Part shown: positions 1 through 11,575 of the stretch, piece by piece
Numbering within the stretch: the first letter of the stretch is position 1
How the letters are laid out: every line of letters starts with the position of its first letter
Assembly: GCF_014805685.1 (NCBI RefSeq)
Contig: NC_060884.1
Location: forward strand, 17,180,356 to 17,244,355
Source: Silurus meridionalis
Taxonomy: Eukaryota > Chordata > Actinopteri > Siluriformes > Siluridae
Reading direction: 5' to 3'
DNA length: 64,000 bases
Notes under the pieces: generated by a model
The model's input: only the letters and a program-made list of their open reading frames with translations
What the model was told of the DNA's origin: nothing
Database searches by the model: none
Position numbers and translations under genes: made by a program

Positions 1-263
1 AGCAAATAGTGGCACACGAGGTCTCAGGAGTATTTAATTCTGCACATTTTCTGAGCAATGGTTTGTTTTTAAGGCCATTACAAGCTTAATATTTTGTGAT
101 TTTGTGCCTGGACGTGTTTTTGCACAGTGACTAGTTCATATAAGGAGACAAGCTGAGCAGATATAATGCTTAAACTTATAATTAAAGGTGCAACTAATGA
201 ACGGTAGTTTTTTTTTCATAATAACTCCAATAGTTAGGCCTAGCTGCAATATCTTATCTGTTC

Positions 264-268
<5 letters not shown>

Positions 269-317
<49 letters not shown>
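269..317. repeat. (AC)n microsatellite
   Basis: Pure AC run of about 24 units; the open frame of alternating His-Thr over it is an artefact. Confidence 0.98.
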
Positions 318-319
<2 letters not shown>

Positions 320-1395
320 TTATATAAACTGCACCTCCAGTGTTTGCCTCTTTCCACTATTTCAGCAGCAATTGAACAAGTTAATGATGGTTAAGAACAG
401 TAAGGGAAGGGCAATACTAAATGCTTCATTACTTGTAAAATTGCTGCTATTTATCCTCCTGTGTTTAACTTGTTATTTTGTTTGTCTTTCTAAAAGTATA
501 CAGTATCTACATTATGTTATTTAAGTTGGTAAAAAACAGTGGTGGTGTTGCAGTCACATACTGATCTACGCTTCATTTTGAATGGAGTCCCTTCATTATT
601 TATTACCACGAATACAAGAATACAAGTGAATACTTTTTGTTACAGGTACAATTTTAGTTGTGTTTCTTTTAAACTTTACTGTGTACATTTAAGATGTGAC
701 AATCTGTTTGTCACTTAAAGCAAAGTTCTGGACAGCCAAAAAAAAAAAGAAGTTATGATGAGATTGAAGTTCGAGACAGAGTCTGAAGGGACAACAAACC
801 CTCAGCCAATCAGGCCAACCGAGTGGCACCAACAGCTAAACAGGCAGGCAACATCCATGATGGAGAAAAATTAGGAAGTAACACCTGTGGTTAGGCCAAG
901 ATGTGCCCTGGTGGGTGCCCAGGTGGGTAGAGGAACATTCTCAGCAGGATACAGAGCCTGAGTCCCTCAGTGGGGCACAGAGAAAGAGCGACACCCTTTA
1001 GTATTAATGTGAGGCAATTACATAATATAAACTTGTTGGATGGTGGCACACACAGGAAGTAATTTTAGTATTAGCCTTTTAACTAATCATGTGTGGTATG
1101 AATAATGTGTTGCATATTTTTGCTGATTTACAACACCAGAGTACTGGATTGGAGCCAATTTTTTTGTTTTTATTGTGGTTGTCAAAATAACATAGTACTG
1201 AAACAGTCAACCACTCTATCCCCTCTAACCACCAAACAACCCCCCCACCCTCACATACCTGCATTCAAAGCTAATGAGGTTGTACACTAAAAAAATCCAC
1301 TTTATTAAGTATACAGATATAGCAACATTTAAACTGTGCTCTATTTCCTGTAGAGATCTCTAAATAAACAAATAAAATGTTTCAGTTGCCACTTG

Positions 1396-1404
<9 letters not shown>

Positions 1405-1459
<55 letters not shown>
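1405..1459. repeat. (AC)n microsatellite
   Basis: About 27 AC units preceded by a short ATAC variant. Confidence 0.98.
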
Positions 1460-1463
<4 letters not shown>

Positions 1464-2295
1464 ACAGTTTTAAAGGATGCTGCGACATGAATAATTGTTA
1501 TTACATGATAATTATGAAAAACCACAGCGGTTCTTTTAAGGTCTGTCGTAATCAACACGAATGCAGTAATCGCTTAACTACACCATGAATATACAATTCC
1601 AGTGGCCAAACTCAAACCATAATCAAACTTCGAGGTCATTCTAATAAATCTAAAAAAGAGGAACATTTGTTCATTTTTCAAACGCACTGAACCACTGAAT
1701 CGTCTTGCAGTTGCACACATTATTATGCATAATCTTTACAAGGCTCATTAACAAGAGCAGTTCAGGTACATCAGTAATCGTGGCGATGTGTATAGTGATC
1801 CATATAGACAAAGAGCACTTGAAGAAAAAAAAAACCTGATAGCCATTGCCTTAAATTGAAGCAGTACTAACATCAATTATCCTGAGCCTTGTCATATAGA
1901 GCTATGAACAAAAAGTGTGGGAATGTGCAAGAACACATATTTTAGATTTAGATTTAGTTTTTAGATTAGATTTTTTTTTGAGTGATTACATCTGTAGACT
2001 GTTTGTGCATGTTTTGTATGTAAGGCACATCATACAGTCACAGATGTGAGATAGCTGAAGGTGTAAAAAAAAAACTTTATTTGCTCATTCAAGTGGTAGT
2101 TCAGACTTGCAGTTTGCTTGGGCTGAGATTCATCTGTAGGCTTACACTATGAAACACTGCTGTTCGTCTGTGCTCTGTTACAGAACAAACATACAAGAGC
2201 AGAAACACTGTTGGTATTTTTTACTGTGATTTAAGGCTTATCGATGACTAAACTCACAATGGCATAAATTTAATCACATCATGAGGAACATCGTA

Positions 2296-2880
2296 TCACC
2301 CCATCACTATCTCCACCCACAAATTCTCATTGATCTGGCATTCAAAAAAATGCTGTATCATAGACACTCTCCTACTCTTCTTCTGGGGACTTGAGGGTTG
2401 TAACCAAACTCGAAAAACACCACAACAGGAGATATTATTTACATTTACATTTACACTTATGGTATTTGGGAGAACAGAAATTAGAAAGCACATTTTTAAA
2501 TTCAATTTAAAAACCTCTGGAAAAGACACGTCTTTAGATGTCATTTGAAGACTGCTAGTGACTCAGCTGTTCGGACATTAAGTGGAAGTTTATTCCACCA
2601 GCTTGGTGCCAGAACAGAAAAGAGTCTGAAGTCTCTATGTACCCTGAGAGGTGGGTAAAGGTGGCTAAGGATCGGAGGGAGCATGGAGCAGTGCAGGGTG
2701 AGATAAGTGCTGAGTGGTAGGGGTGTGCTTGTCCGTCTTTTGGATTTGTAGGCCAGCATCATGTTTTTAAATCTAAAGCAGGCAGCTACAGGAAGCCAGG
2801 AGGGAGCATAGAAGTGGGGTTATGTGGGGGAACCTAGGGAGGTTGAAAACAAGTGCAGCTGCATTCTGGATCAGAAATAC
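2296..2880 (-). mobile_element. Degenerate LINE 3' fragment (L2-like)
   Basis: The minus strand encodes RDFRLFSVLAPSWWNKLPLN and then VRTAESLAVFK followed by a stop and HLKT, the C-terminal end typical of fish L2-type reverse transcriptase proteins. The frame is broken after that. The 2440-2460 part contains a short ACATTT repeat as seen at tails of such elements. Confidence 0.6.
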
Positions 2881-4348
2881 CATGATAATAAATGCACAAG
2901 TGAAAAATGAATGAATTAAATGAATATAATAAAAACAACTTGATTTAGTAAATCATTCATTATTTCACTTGATTATTCACTTTAGCACAATCGTTCCTAC
3001 TCTATAAACAAGTGTCTCACTGACAGGGTTTCTGCTCCCACTACTTATACAGATAGACAAGTATTTTTGTGCATTTTTGTGCATTTTTAGTGCTCATGTG
3101 CAACAAACAAAGAAAAGTAATAGACCTAATTTTAACAAAGCAGAGCTTTGTCCTAGACCAACTAAAGACATCTAATCAGCGAGCCCACGGCTGAGGTAAT
3201 CAAGCTCAGGTCTGTGATTCAGAGGCAAGAAGAGGGAAATTAAAGTTTCAACAGAATGGCAGGCTGATGAGTAAGACTGATCTGAATAGGGATTAATCAT
3301 AAGAACATTGTGTTCTATAAGCTATACAGTTGTGATACTAGAAGGAGGTTTTTAAAGTGTTACAATCACGTTTCATTTATTTGTGTCATATGTTTCCTGG
3401 GGTGTTGGAGTCATACACAGAGAGTGAGATAATGTCACAGTTCTGTTTTCTGCTACACAGGCTCAGCTTTTCACTGTGATACATTTCATAACATTAGGAA
3501 TAGAAAGTGCTTTCTTAACAAAGTTTACTTAAGTCAAAACAAAAAAAAAACAACAACCATATAAACACACTATCTTACAGTCTATGTAAAGACCTTCCAC
3601 AGACATAATGATAAAGTACAATTTAATACTATTCCTGCACCTAAATATAACACTAACCATAATCCCAGTTACAAGAAGGTGTAGTTTGTGTACTTTAACA
3701 GGAAAAGAAAAAACATCCTGTGAGTTAGGTTGTGCATTTGGAAACTCCTTGTTGATCAAAGAGATCAGAGTAGAAACGCCAGACTGCTTTGACAGGTCTA
3801 CAATAACAGAAAACCAATTCAGAATGCACACTTTAAACCTTGAAGTGGATGAACTGCAACAACAGAACACTATATCAGATGTTACTCATGTCAGCCAACG
3901 ACAGAAATCTGAGGTTACAGTGGTAAACAGACTAAAGCTGGACAGCTTAAAGTTAAAACATTTTCTGGTCATCTGACACCAGCAAGACACAAAGTTCCCG
4001 AGATAACAATTTCCACCACATTTTTTATGTGAACTTCAACTGTTAACTTTATGGAGGGAGCTGCTGCCACATAAATGCCTATATGGATTATTGCATGAAT
4101 GTTCCTATAAAAAAGTGGTCTGTTATTATATTTAGCATAGTGTATGAGCATAGGGTATAAAAGTATAGCATACTTTACAAACTGCACATTTCCCTCCCTA
4201 AATAATATTGTAATGAGTAAAACTTTTAATTAGTCTGGGATATTCTGTCACCCAAAGGAAAACACAGGCTTCAAAAGAGAAAGATTGTCATTATGCTTCA
4301 AATTGATGCTAATCTCAGCACATAGATAAACAGCTCTTTGTCTCTTAA

Positions 4349-4349
<1 letters not shown>

Positions 4350-4393
<44 letters not shown>
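4350..4393. repeat. (TG)n microsatellite
   Basis: TG run with one CG interruption near the start. Confidence 0.97.
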
Positions 4394-4398
<5 letters not shown>

Positions 4399-4633
4399 AG
4401 TGTTACAGCCTGTTAGAAATAAAGAAAGAGGGGAAAATGAGTTGTCTCTTAGGTATTTGCTGACATTTGCATGTGCTACCAGGCTTATCTGTAGAGATAC
4501 ACACTACAACAATTCCATTTATCCAGATAGTTTTAATTCATTTACCACAGTTTTACAATTAATCCAGAGGATCACTTACAGTTACATAAATATTTTTTAG
4601 CATCCTTAAAAATAATTAAATAATTCTGCGTTC

Positions 4634-5515
4634 ATGCTCCATGTGCAGGCTGGCACACCAGATCCTTGTTTGGGCCCAGGGGAACTCCTCTCATTGAGAG
4701 CACGAGGAGGTTGTATGCCGCAAGGTGGCGTCTGTTTTGCTCATGGTGTGAGCACCACTAGCTGGATCCAGTCCACTATTTCTGATTCCGTGCTGGATTT
4801 CCTCCAGGGACAGATTGCCAAGGGGTTGGCTCTGTCCACCCTGAAAGTACAACCTAGAGTGCCTTCTAATCTCTAGCCGAGGCATCTTGAAGGCACTTTT
4901 CCATCAAGACCGCATTCTTGTTGGCCATCTGCTCTATCAAGAGAGTAGGGGAATTGCAGGCCCTTTCTGTGGCCCCCTCTTTCCTGGAGGTTACCCCAGG
5001 TATGGCTAGTGCCTTTCTGTATCCCCATGCAGGTTACATCCCCAAGGTTCCCTCTGTCATCCCACCACCCGTAAGATTACAGGCATTCTATCCTCCTCCG
5101 TTCCAGGCCCCAGACCAGGAAAAAATGAACCGGCTCTGTCCGTAGCGCACACACGACACCTTCATCAAGAGGATGAGTCCTTGGATTGTTGATGCCATCA
5201 CATCATCACATATGGAGACCTCTGGTCTCCCCGCTCGTTTCAGGGTCAGAGCTCACTCCACCCATAGTGTGACTGCCTCAAAAGCTTGGTCCTCTAGAGT
5301 TCCGATCCAAGACGTATGTAATGCTGTGGGTTGGTCCACCCTAAATATGCATATTATACTTGGTGGTGACATCACCCCGCCGCTCGGCCAGCGTCTAATT
5401 TGTGACTGATTACACACATTATTTCAAAGTGTGAACACTCGGGCGCGTTTCCAAAGCGGTTCGATGCAGCGTCTCGTTTCCTCAGGGAACTAAGGTTATA
5501 TACGTAACTTAGAGA
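4634..5515 (+). mobile_element. DIRS-type retrotransposon 3' part (tyrosine recombinase remnant)
   Basis: Three plus-strand blocks (4634-4876, 4918-5145, 5173-5409) match the order of a DIRS tyrosine recombinase: SDSVLDFLQGQIAKGLALST, KRVGELQALSVAPSFLEVTP, then AHSTHSVTASKAW and VPIQDVCNAVGWST. Frames shift between blocks and the upstream gag, RT and RNase H parts are missing. The HxxR catalytic box reads HSTH, the Arg codon having become CAT at 5263, so the enzyme is dead. The element ends in a DIRS-like terminal sequence around 5450-5515 (GCAGCGTCTCG, AGGGAACTAAGG). Confidence 0.8.
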
Positions 5516-6000
5516 TGTTCTCAAATTAAAGAGTGAAACAACTCATAATCGATACCAATATACCAAAAGGTAACACTTAATATGATCAAACTGTACAGAC
5601 AGCACAACTACTCCACATAATTTTACTGTTTCTACACAAATAAGTGTAAAAAATAAAGGTTGTTCAATGCAGTATTGAATTCATAGAGATTGTTTAGTTT
5701 TTAGTTTAAGGAAACAAAAAAAATAAATAAATAAAAAAACACATTATCCATACTTAATCAGCATTGTTTCCAAAAATCATATTTCATTTCCCAAATCTTA
5801 TTATGACCAACTGATAATAAATTACATCATACTGTATACAATCGTAGAAAAATTATGGTTTTTGAAACATTGAATAATTGTTTCTTACCATAAACCTCTA
5901 GACCTGGAAAAAGTTTTGTCCACTCTGCAAAGACAATAAATACAATGATTTACTAACAATAATAATAGTGCGTTACAAAGAACAAATAATTTGCCCCCAT

Positions 6001-7505
6001 CTTTTTCTACTTCTTCTTTTGGCTGGTACCATTAGGGGTCCCCACTACCGACCATTCGTCTTCATACCACTCTGTCCTCTACATCTTGCAGTTCAACCTC
6101 CACCTTCAAACCAGTCTGTCATTCCTACTGCACAATTCACTAATGTCACACTGTCCTTATACATGTCCTGCACCACCCTCACATACTTATCTGACACAAA
6201 TATTGCATCTGTGGTCCTCTTACTCAGCACTGCTGCTCACAGATGGTCACCTCTTCTCTCAGCCTGGCTTCCGCTACTCTTTCCCATAACTTCATGGTGT
6301 GACTGATCAACTTAATGTCTGTACTTCTCCTGCACTGGAAGCTCCTGACGCCAAGTCAAATTCTTTGTGTGTGTTAGCATACTTGGTAATAAAGCTATTT
6401 CTAAATCTGATTCTGATTAATTCCCTCTCTTAAAGGTTGGTACCAGCACACTCCTTCTCCATTCCTCAGGCATCCTCTCACCTTCCAGAATCTTGCTGAT
6501 CAATCTGGTTAAAAACTCCAATGGGATATTATCTGGACCAATAGACTTTCCACTCTTCATCCTCTTAATCACTCCTATCCACTTCCTGCTTCACCATCTC
6601 CACACCATCCACCCTTCTCTTTCTCTCATTTTCCTTGTTCATCAGCTGCTCAAAATACTCCCTCCATCTTCTGAACACACTCTCCTCACTAGTCAATGCA
6701 TTTCCATGCAGCACATCCTTCCCAGCTCGGTCCTATGCCTCGCCAATCGGTACAAATCCTTCTTTAGTGTCCAACTTCTCATAAGCGCCTCATATGCCTT
6801 TTCCTTAGCTGTTGCCACATCCCTCTTTACCTCTGCTAAATCTCTCCAGACTTTTTCCTTTTCCTTCATCTCACCACCCAATTGTGAAGCATAAGCACTG
6901 ATGACATTTATCATCATCCCTTTAACTTCCAGCTTCACGTTCATCACCCTATCAGAAACTCTCTTCACCTCCACTACACTGTTACTCTTACTGTACTCTT
7001 CCCTCAGAATCACCCCTACACCATTTCTCTTTCCATCCATTAAACCCACCTCCAGTGTTCCTGGCCTTACTCCCTTTCCACTTGGTCTCCTTAACACACA
7101 ACATATCTAGCTTTCTCCTCTCCATCATATCAGCTACCTCTCTCCCTTTAACCGTCATAGTACCAACATTTAAAGTACTAACCCTAACCTCCACTCCCCT
7201 ACACTTCTCCTTTCCCTGTCGTATCTGTAGATGTCTTTCTCCTCTCCTACTCCTCCTTCGGCCAACAGTGGCCCAATTTCCACCGGTACCCTGTTGGCTA
7301 ACAATACCTATGGCGGTCGTTGGTAACCCGGGCCTGGACCAATCCGAATTTCTGATTCGTGATCCGCATATTTGATTTGGCACATGTTTTACGCTGGATG
7401 CCCTTCCTAATGCAAACCTCCCCATTTATCCAGGCTTGGGACCGTCGCTAAGAGTGCACTGGCTTGTTCAGCCCTAATGGCTGGGTTGATTTGCCGCCTT
7501 CTGCT
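6001..7505 (-). mobile_element. RTE-type LINE, internally deleted, minus strand
   Basis: Minus-strand frames encode the AP-endonuclease start (RVSTLNVGTMTVKGREVADM, then CVKETKWKGSKAR) and KRNGVGVILREEYSKS, then jump to the linker before the reverse transcriptase (KDLYRLARHR). The RT core is missing. The 3' end (AGGGGTCCCC near 6036, then a CTT-rich tail at 6001-6020) is the same as in the copies at 33.3 and 52.5 kb. Multiple frameshifts make it a pseudogene. A second repeat tail is inserted at about 6317-6419. Confidence 0.8.
6317..6419 (+). mobile_element. LINE 3' tail inserted in the RTE copy
   Basis: The sequence GCCAAGTCAAATTCTTTGTG, then CTTGGTAATAAAGC and ATTCTGATTA, is a common teleost non-LTR 3' end with an internal AATAAA and a short ATTCTG tail. 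It interrupts the RTE sequence, which resumes at about 6420. Confidence 0.5.
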
Positions 7506-9390
7506 AACGGTTAAACAACACAGTGCCAACAAACTCATTACCTCCAGGCATATAATAGCTAAACCTAAAATGTAGGCAAGTTTTTAAAGCTAGCTTGGTG
7601 TGTTATGATGAGAGAGCACTGAAGGTCATCCTTATTGTGTATATTTAACTGAAAAACTTTGATATTACATTTATATTTATTACAATGTGCAAAGTCATGC
7701 CTGAGAAGTTTAATATTTAATCCAGTTAGTGTTTACTCACTAAAGTACATTCTCTACTTAAATCAGCCATGAAATATTTATTCAGGCCAAGAATAATGGG
7801 AATAAACGAATCATGAAAAAAAGTGCTTCAGCTGTTCCAAGGATTTTATAAGTGGACAATTAGACCGTAAAGCTCTGTTGTAATATTCATTTTACCCAAA
7901 ATCTTCTTTAAATAATCTTAGAATAATGTTTGAAAGCTTTTGATTACACCTTATACATCCAATATTTACTTAATAACACCTATGGGCAATTAAGAGTAAC
8001 TAATCTACCCACTGATATGCTTTTAGGAGTTGGGAGAAAACACCATCTAAAAATACTGGGAAAAAATGCAAAAATACTTCCTAGCAGTTACTTCAGCTTC
8101 TGATTTCACTGGGAATGGTTGTGCTGTGAGGCAGTAATACGGTAGGCAATAGCCACACTGTGTGTCCTTAATACAAAACAGTGGAAACAAAATGTCCTTG
8201 TATGTCCTTGAGGTCATGTGTTGAGGGGGAGCCTTGTATGTAGAGCATTAAGATTTCCCTTCTATGGTTTTAAGAGTTTTAAACCTGGACATGACAATTA
8301 GTATTATTAAAGTAGTAAATAGTATTATTAATAAGGTTTACTAAACAGGTTATATACAGTAAATCTGTAAACCTGCACTTGAGGTGTAGCTCTCCATCAC
8401 TAAGGTCTGCGATACTTTTTAATTGTTAGATCCATAAATGATCATTTGAATCTCGTGCTAGGCACAGAAATCATTAGTGCTGAGAAATCTTTTTTCTTTT
8501 TATCATTGCATTATATTTCAGCCCAGCTCAGTGACCATTATGCTAATCCTGACTTCTGTAGCCTAAAGGTCTGAGCCCCTCAGAAACAGAAATGTATTAA
8601 TCAAAACATTGTGTTCACATAGATCTTGCTGAGATGGGATAAAAATAGCCACTGTTGAGTCAACAGCACAGATAAAAGTCCAACAATAGACGAAAACAAA
8701 AATGTTTAATGGGTTAATACGTTATTAGCAAAACTATCTAGCCAAACCTAGCATTGTTATTCAGCTCTCATGTAATGGTCTTTGGAAAGAAGTTAACTTT
8801 GTTTGTTGTGACAAAAAATTTAAATATATAACACTGTATTTCTAGGTATGAAAACATCAGCTGCTTGTGGCTGTATGAAAAGGTCAAACCTTCATATATA
8901 GAAAGTCACTGCAAATGTGATACGTTTATAAAAATCTAAACGGGTCGATCATCACTGTGTATCTACTATACGGTGAGAGTTCGCAGAAAAAAACTAATAT
9001 TTTATGATGATAACTCTCTCTCTCTCTCACATATTCTAGGCCACTAACAGTATGTGTTTAGCATGACTAATGCAAAGGTAAAAGCGATCCTGTATGGAAA
9101 AAATAGCTTTCTGTGTGAAACTGAATAAAAAGCCAAAAACAGCTATTAATGCAAAACCACTTATGGATTTTAATTAGAGTATAATGCATGGTGCAGTATT
9201 AAAAATAAATAAATAATAATTAAAAAAACCCATTAAAAAAGCTGTTAGCTGTTAATGGCAATTTCCTCCGTTTCATGAAGAGGAAGCTAATTTGTCTCTG
9301 CCAGGCTTTCAAGCCTAAATCATTAACTTCATTAGAAAGAAACAAATGAACAAGCAGGAGTTAAACATTTTTAAAATCCTGCAAAATTTT

Positions 9391-10144
9391 ACAGTATCTC
9401 ACAAAAGTGAGTACACCCCTTACATTTCAGCAACAATTTATTATATGTTCTCAAGAGAAAAAACTATAGAAATGAAAATTGGATATATTTTAGAGTAGTC
9501 AATGTGCAGCTTGTATAGCAGTACAGATTAACTGTCCTCTGAAAATAACTCAACATACAGCATTTATTGTCTAAAGAACTAGCAACAAAAGTGAGTACAC
9601 CCTAAGTGAACATGTCAAAACTGTGTCTAAAGTGTCAGTATTTTGTGTGAGCACAATTGGTATCTAACACTGCCTTAATCCTTCTGAGCATGGAATTCAA
9701 GAGTTGCACAGGTTGTTGCTGGGATCCTCGTCCACTCCTCCAAAATAACATCACGTTGCTGGATGTTAGATGTTAGTGCTTCTCCACATTCCGCTTGAGG
9801 ATGCCCCACAGGTCAAAAGGGTTCAGGTCTGAAGACATATTTAGCCACTCCATCACCTTCACCTTCTGCTTCCTCAGTAAGGTAGTTGTCATATTGGTGT
9901 TTTTTTGTGTGGAAATCATTATTCATTTAACCGCTGTTCCGCCCAGTTACTGAAGGGGTGACATCATGTTCTGCTTCAGAATGTTATTTTTTAGAGGACA
10001 GTAATTCTGTACTGCTCTACAAGCTGCACAGTGACTACTCTAAAATATATCCAAGTTTCATTTCTATAGTACTGTCCCTTGAGGACGAATACTACATTGG
10101 TTGCTGAAATGTGAAGGGTGTACTCACTTTAGTGGTATACTGTA
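9391..10144. mobile_element. Non-autonomous Tc1-like element with long inverted repeats
   Basis: Left end ACAGTATCTCACAAAAGTGA and right end TCACTTTAGTGGTATACTGT are inverted copies flanked by TA. The inverted repeats are about 200 bp, and GTGAGTACACCC recurs at about 9406 and 9590, the IR/DR layout of some fish Tc1 elements. The middle retains a fragment of the antisense transposase (CCTTCTGAGCATGGAATTCA, GAGGATGCCCCACAGG); the rest of the gene is deleted. Confidence 0.78.
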
Positions 10145-10204
10145 TATATTTAAGGCCAATTATGAATTTGTGTGATGTCGCTGAAGTTAAAATCCAAATA
10201 CAGA

Positions 10205-10412
10205 TATTTGGAACACTGAACATCAGATTTACAGCATTTGGCAGACACCCATATCCAGAGTGACTTACAATTTTAATCATACACCTGAGCAGCTACAGTG
10301 TTAAGGGTTTTGTTTAGGGTCCCACTAGTGACAGCTAGGTGTGGCTGGAATTTGAACTCATGACATTCAGATCTGAAGTCCAATGCCATAACCACTTAGC
10401 TACCACCTTACC
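10205..10412 (-). mobile_element. tRNA-derived SINE, minus strand
   Basis: Read on the minus strand, a tRNA-like head with a TGGTTATGGCATTGGA-type A box and a degenerate B box is followed by the tail typical of fish SINE/L2 partners; the plus strand shows GCATTTGGCAGACACC and TCCAGAGTGACTTACA. It is the same family as the copy at 13.67 kb. It is a repeat, not a functional tRNA. Confidence 0.7.
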
Positions 10413-10449
10413 AGATAGACACAGAGGCACTACATTAAACACATATAGA

Positions 10450-10450
<1 letters not shown>

Positions 10451-10503
<53 letters not shown>
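10451..10503. repeat. (CA)n microsatellite
   Basis: Pure CA run of about 26 units. Confidence 0.98.
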
Positions 10504-10506
<3 letters not shown>

Positions 10507-11283
10507 TCCTAGAGGCATGGCATCTATTCCCAAACAATTTTGTTTCTATTGCTAATAGATTTGATTAGAATATGATTGAATTACCTGTTATACACAGTGT
10601 TTAATTATAAGAAAATTTAGAGTTTAAAACACCTATAATGCCTGAGAAGGTAAACAAGTAGTGGCTGCTACAGTGCAAGTTTCTCATGTGGTTAAGTTTG
10701 TGACTAATGGCCCCTATTTACTCAAAGTGCTGCTGACTGGTTGTGTTTGTAACCTGATGATGAAGCACATGACAAAATCGTGACTGGAGGTCTGCAGTTT
10801 AAGTATATGGGCAAGTCAATGAACAATATATAACTCCATAAAATAAAAATAAGGCAGCAGAAGATAGCAGTGATAAGTGAAAGCCAGCTGAAGAAACTTT
10901 CCTCTGGGATGATTATCAGATTTTTATAAAAGACAGCCCTGGATACAGTGTTCCGTTCACTGTGCAAAGCCCATTTTTCTTTTCTCTTCCCCAAGTGATA
11001 GGACCTTTTTGAGAATATATTAGTGCTTGGTTGAGGAGAGCAGACACTCATTAATGGCATGCCTGCAGACATTAAGCGGACGTGCTGTCTTTTTTGACCT
11101 CGGTAACAGACTGTGCCAGCAGTAATTTAGTTTGAACTCATAAGAAAAAGGTTTAATTACACTGAAAAACATGCACAGCTTCAGAGCAGTCCAACAATAT
11201 ATGGAAATCTTATTTAAAATGTGCTATTACAAAATGCTTAAACACACACACAGACACACACATACTCAGGAATTCACTCTTAC

Positions 11284-11327
11284 CCTCCATAAGCCCCAAA
11301 AGTGAAGCTCCTCTTCCTAAAAGACAT
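11284..11327 (-). CDS. rap1gap: First coding exon of a Rap1 GTPase-activating protein, 3' rest outside the window
   Basis: The minus strand reads ATG at 11327, then MSFRKRSFTFGAYG plus two bases of the next codon, then the donor GGAGG/GTAAGAG at 11283. From memory, long isoforms of vertebrate Rap1GAP begin with an almost identical peptide (MSGRKRSFTFGAYGG), and Rap1GAP2 starts with a diverged MFGRKRSVSFGG. Rap1GAP proteins stimulate GTP hydrolysis on Rap1/Rap2 and switch off Rap signalling in adhesion and neuronal contexts. The ATG has A at -3. A usable acceptor (TTTATTGCAG) ends three bases before the ATG, so the exon could be either a first exon or a spliced second exon. The catalytic domain is not in the window. 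The identification rests on 15 residues. Confidence 0.7.
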
Positions 11328-11545
11328 AGTCTGCAATAAACAAGGATACAAACCAGCAAAGCTGCAATCACTACACTTATTCTCCTTCTCTCTCACTTTT
11401 TCTTTCTCTCTGCGTGACTGTCTGAAACAGTATGTTTATGTCCTGCACCTGCGTCTCTGTGTTCGTCCTTCACTGCCCTCCCTCTCTTCCTCTAGGTCTT
11501 TACCTCTCCAATGTTGTGTGGGAGTGGTATGTGCTCAGTCACACT
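11328..11545 (-). other. Probable 5' leader of the rap1gap start exon
   Basis: About 215 bases lie between the presumed start site (25-30 bases below the TATA-like box) and the ATG. The minus-strand sequence is purine-rich (AGAGAGAAAGAAAAAGTGAGAG). There is no upstream ATG in a long frame. If the TTTATTGCAG acceptor just before the ATG is used instead, this stretch would be intron. Confidence 0.45.
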
Positions 11546-11567
11546 GGTGTCTGTGGTTATGAGCAGG

Positions 11568-11575
11568 TGTTTATA
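11568..11575 (-). promoter_or_regulatory. TATA-like box upstream of the rap1gap start exon
   Basis: The minus strand reads CTATAAAC, about 240 bases before the ATG. Its position relative to the leader and donor suggests an internal promoter making an isoform with this N-terminus. It is a short motif and could occur by chance. Confidence 0.4.

Larger units (their letters stand above)
1..11283 (-). other. Presumed first intron of rap1gap, running off the left edge
   Basis: Downstream of the donor at 11283, no exon with the expected continuation of Rap1GAP (a VDKSF-like start) was found down to base 1. The unique parts hold no gene I can support. Identifiable content is the microsatellites at 269-317, 1405-1459, 4350-4393 and 10451-10503, the L2, DIRS, RTE and Tc1 remnants and the SINE listed separately. 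The 7505-9390 and 2880-4340 stretches are AT-rich with nothing recognised. Confidence 0.5.

Noticed and set aside
765..1000. GC-richer block as an exon
   Set aside because: No frame stays open with splice signals on either strand; no protein recognised.
6693..7425. Endonuclease-like protein as a host gene (often annotated as craniofacial development protein-like)
   Set aside because: It is the AP-endonuclease part of an RTE LINE with the matching 3' end at 6.0 kb.
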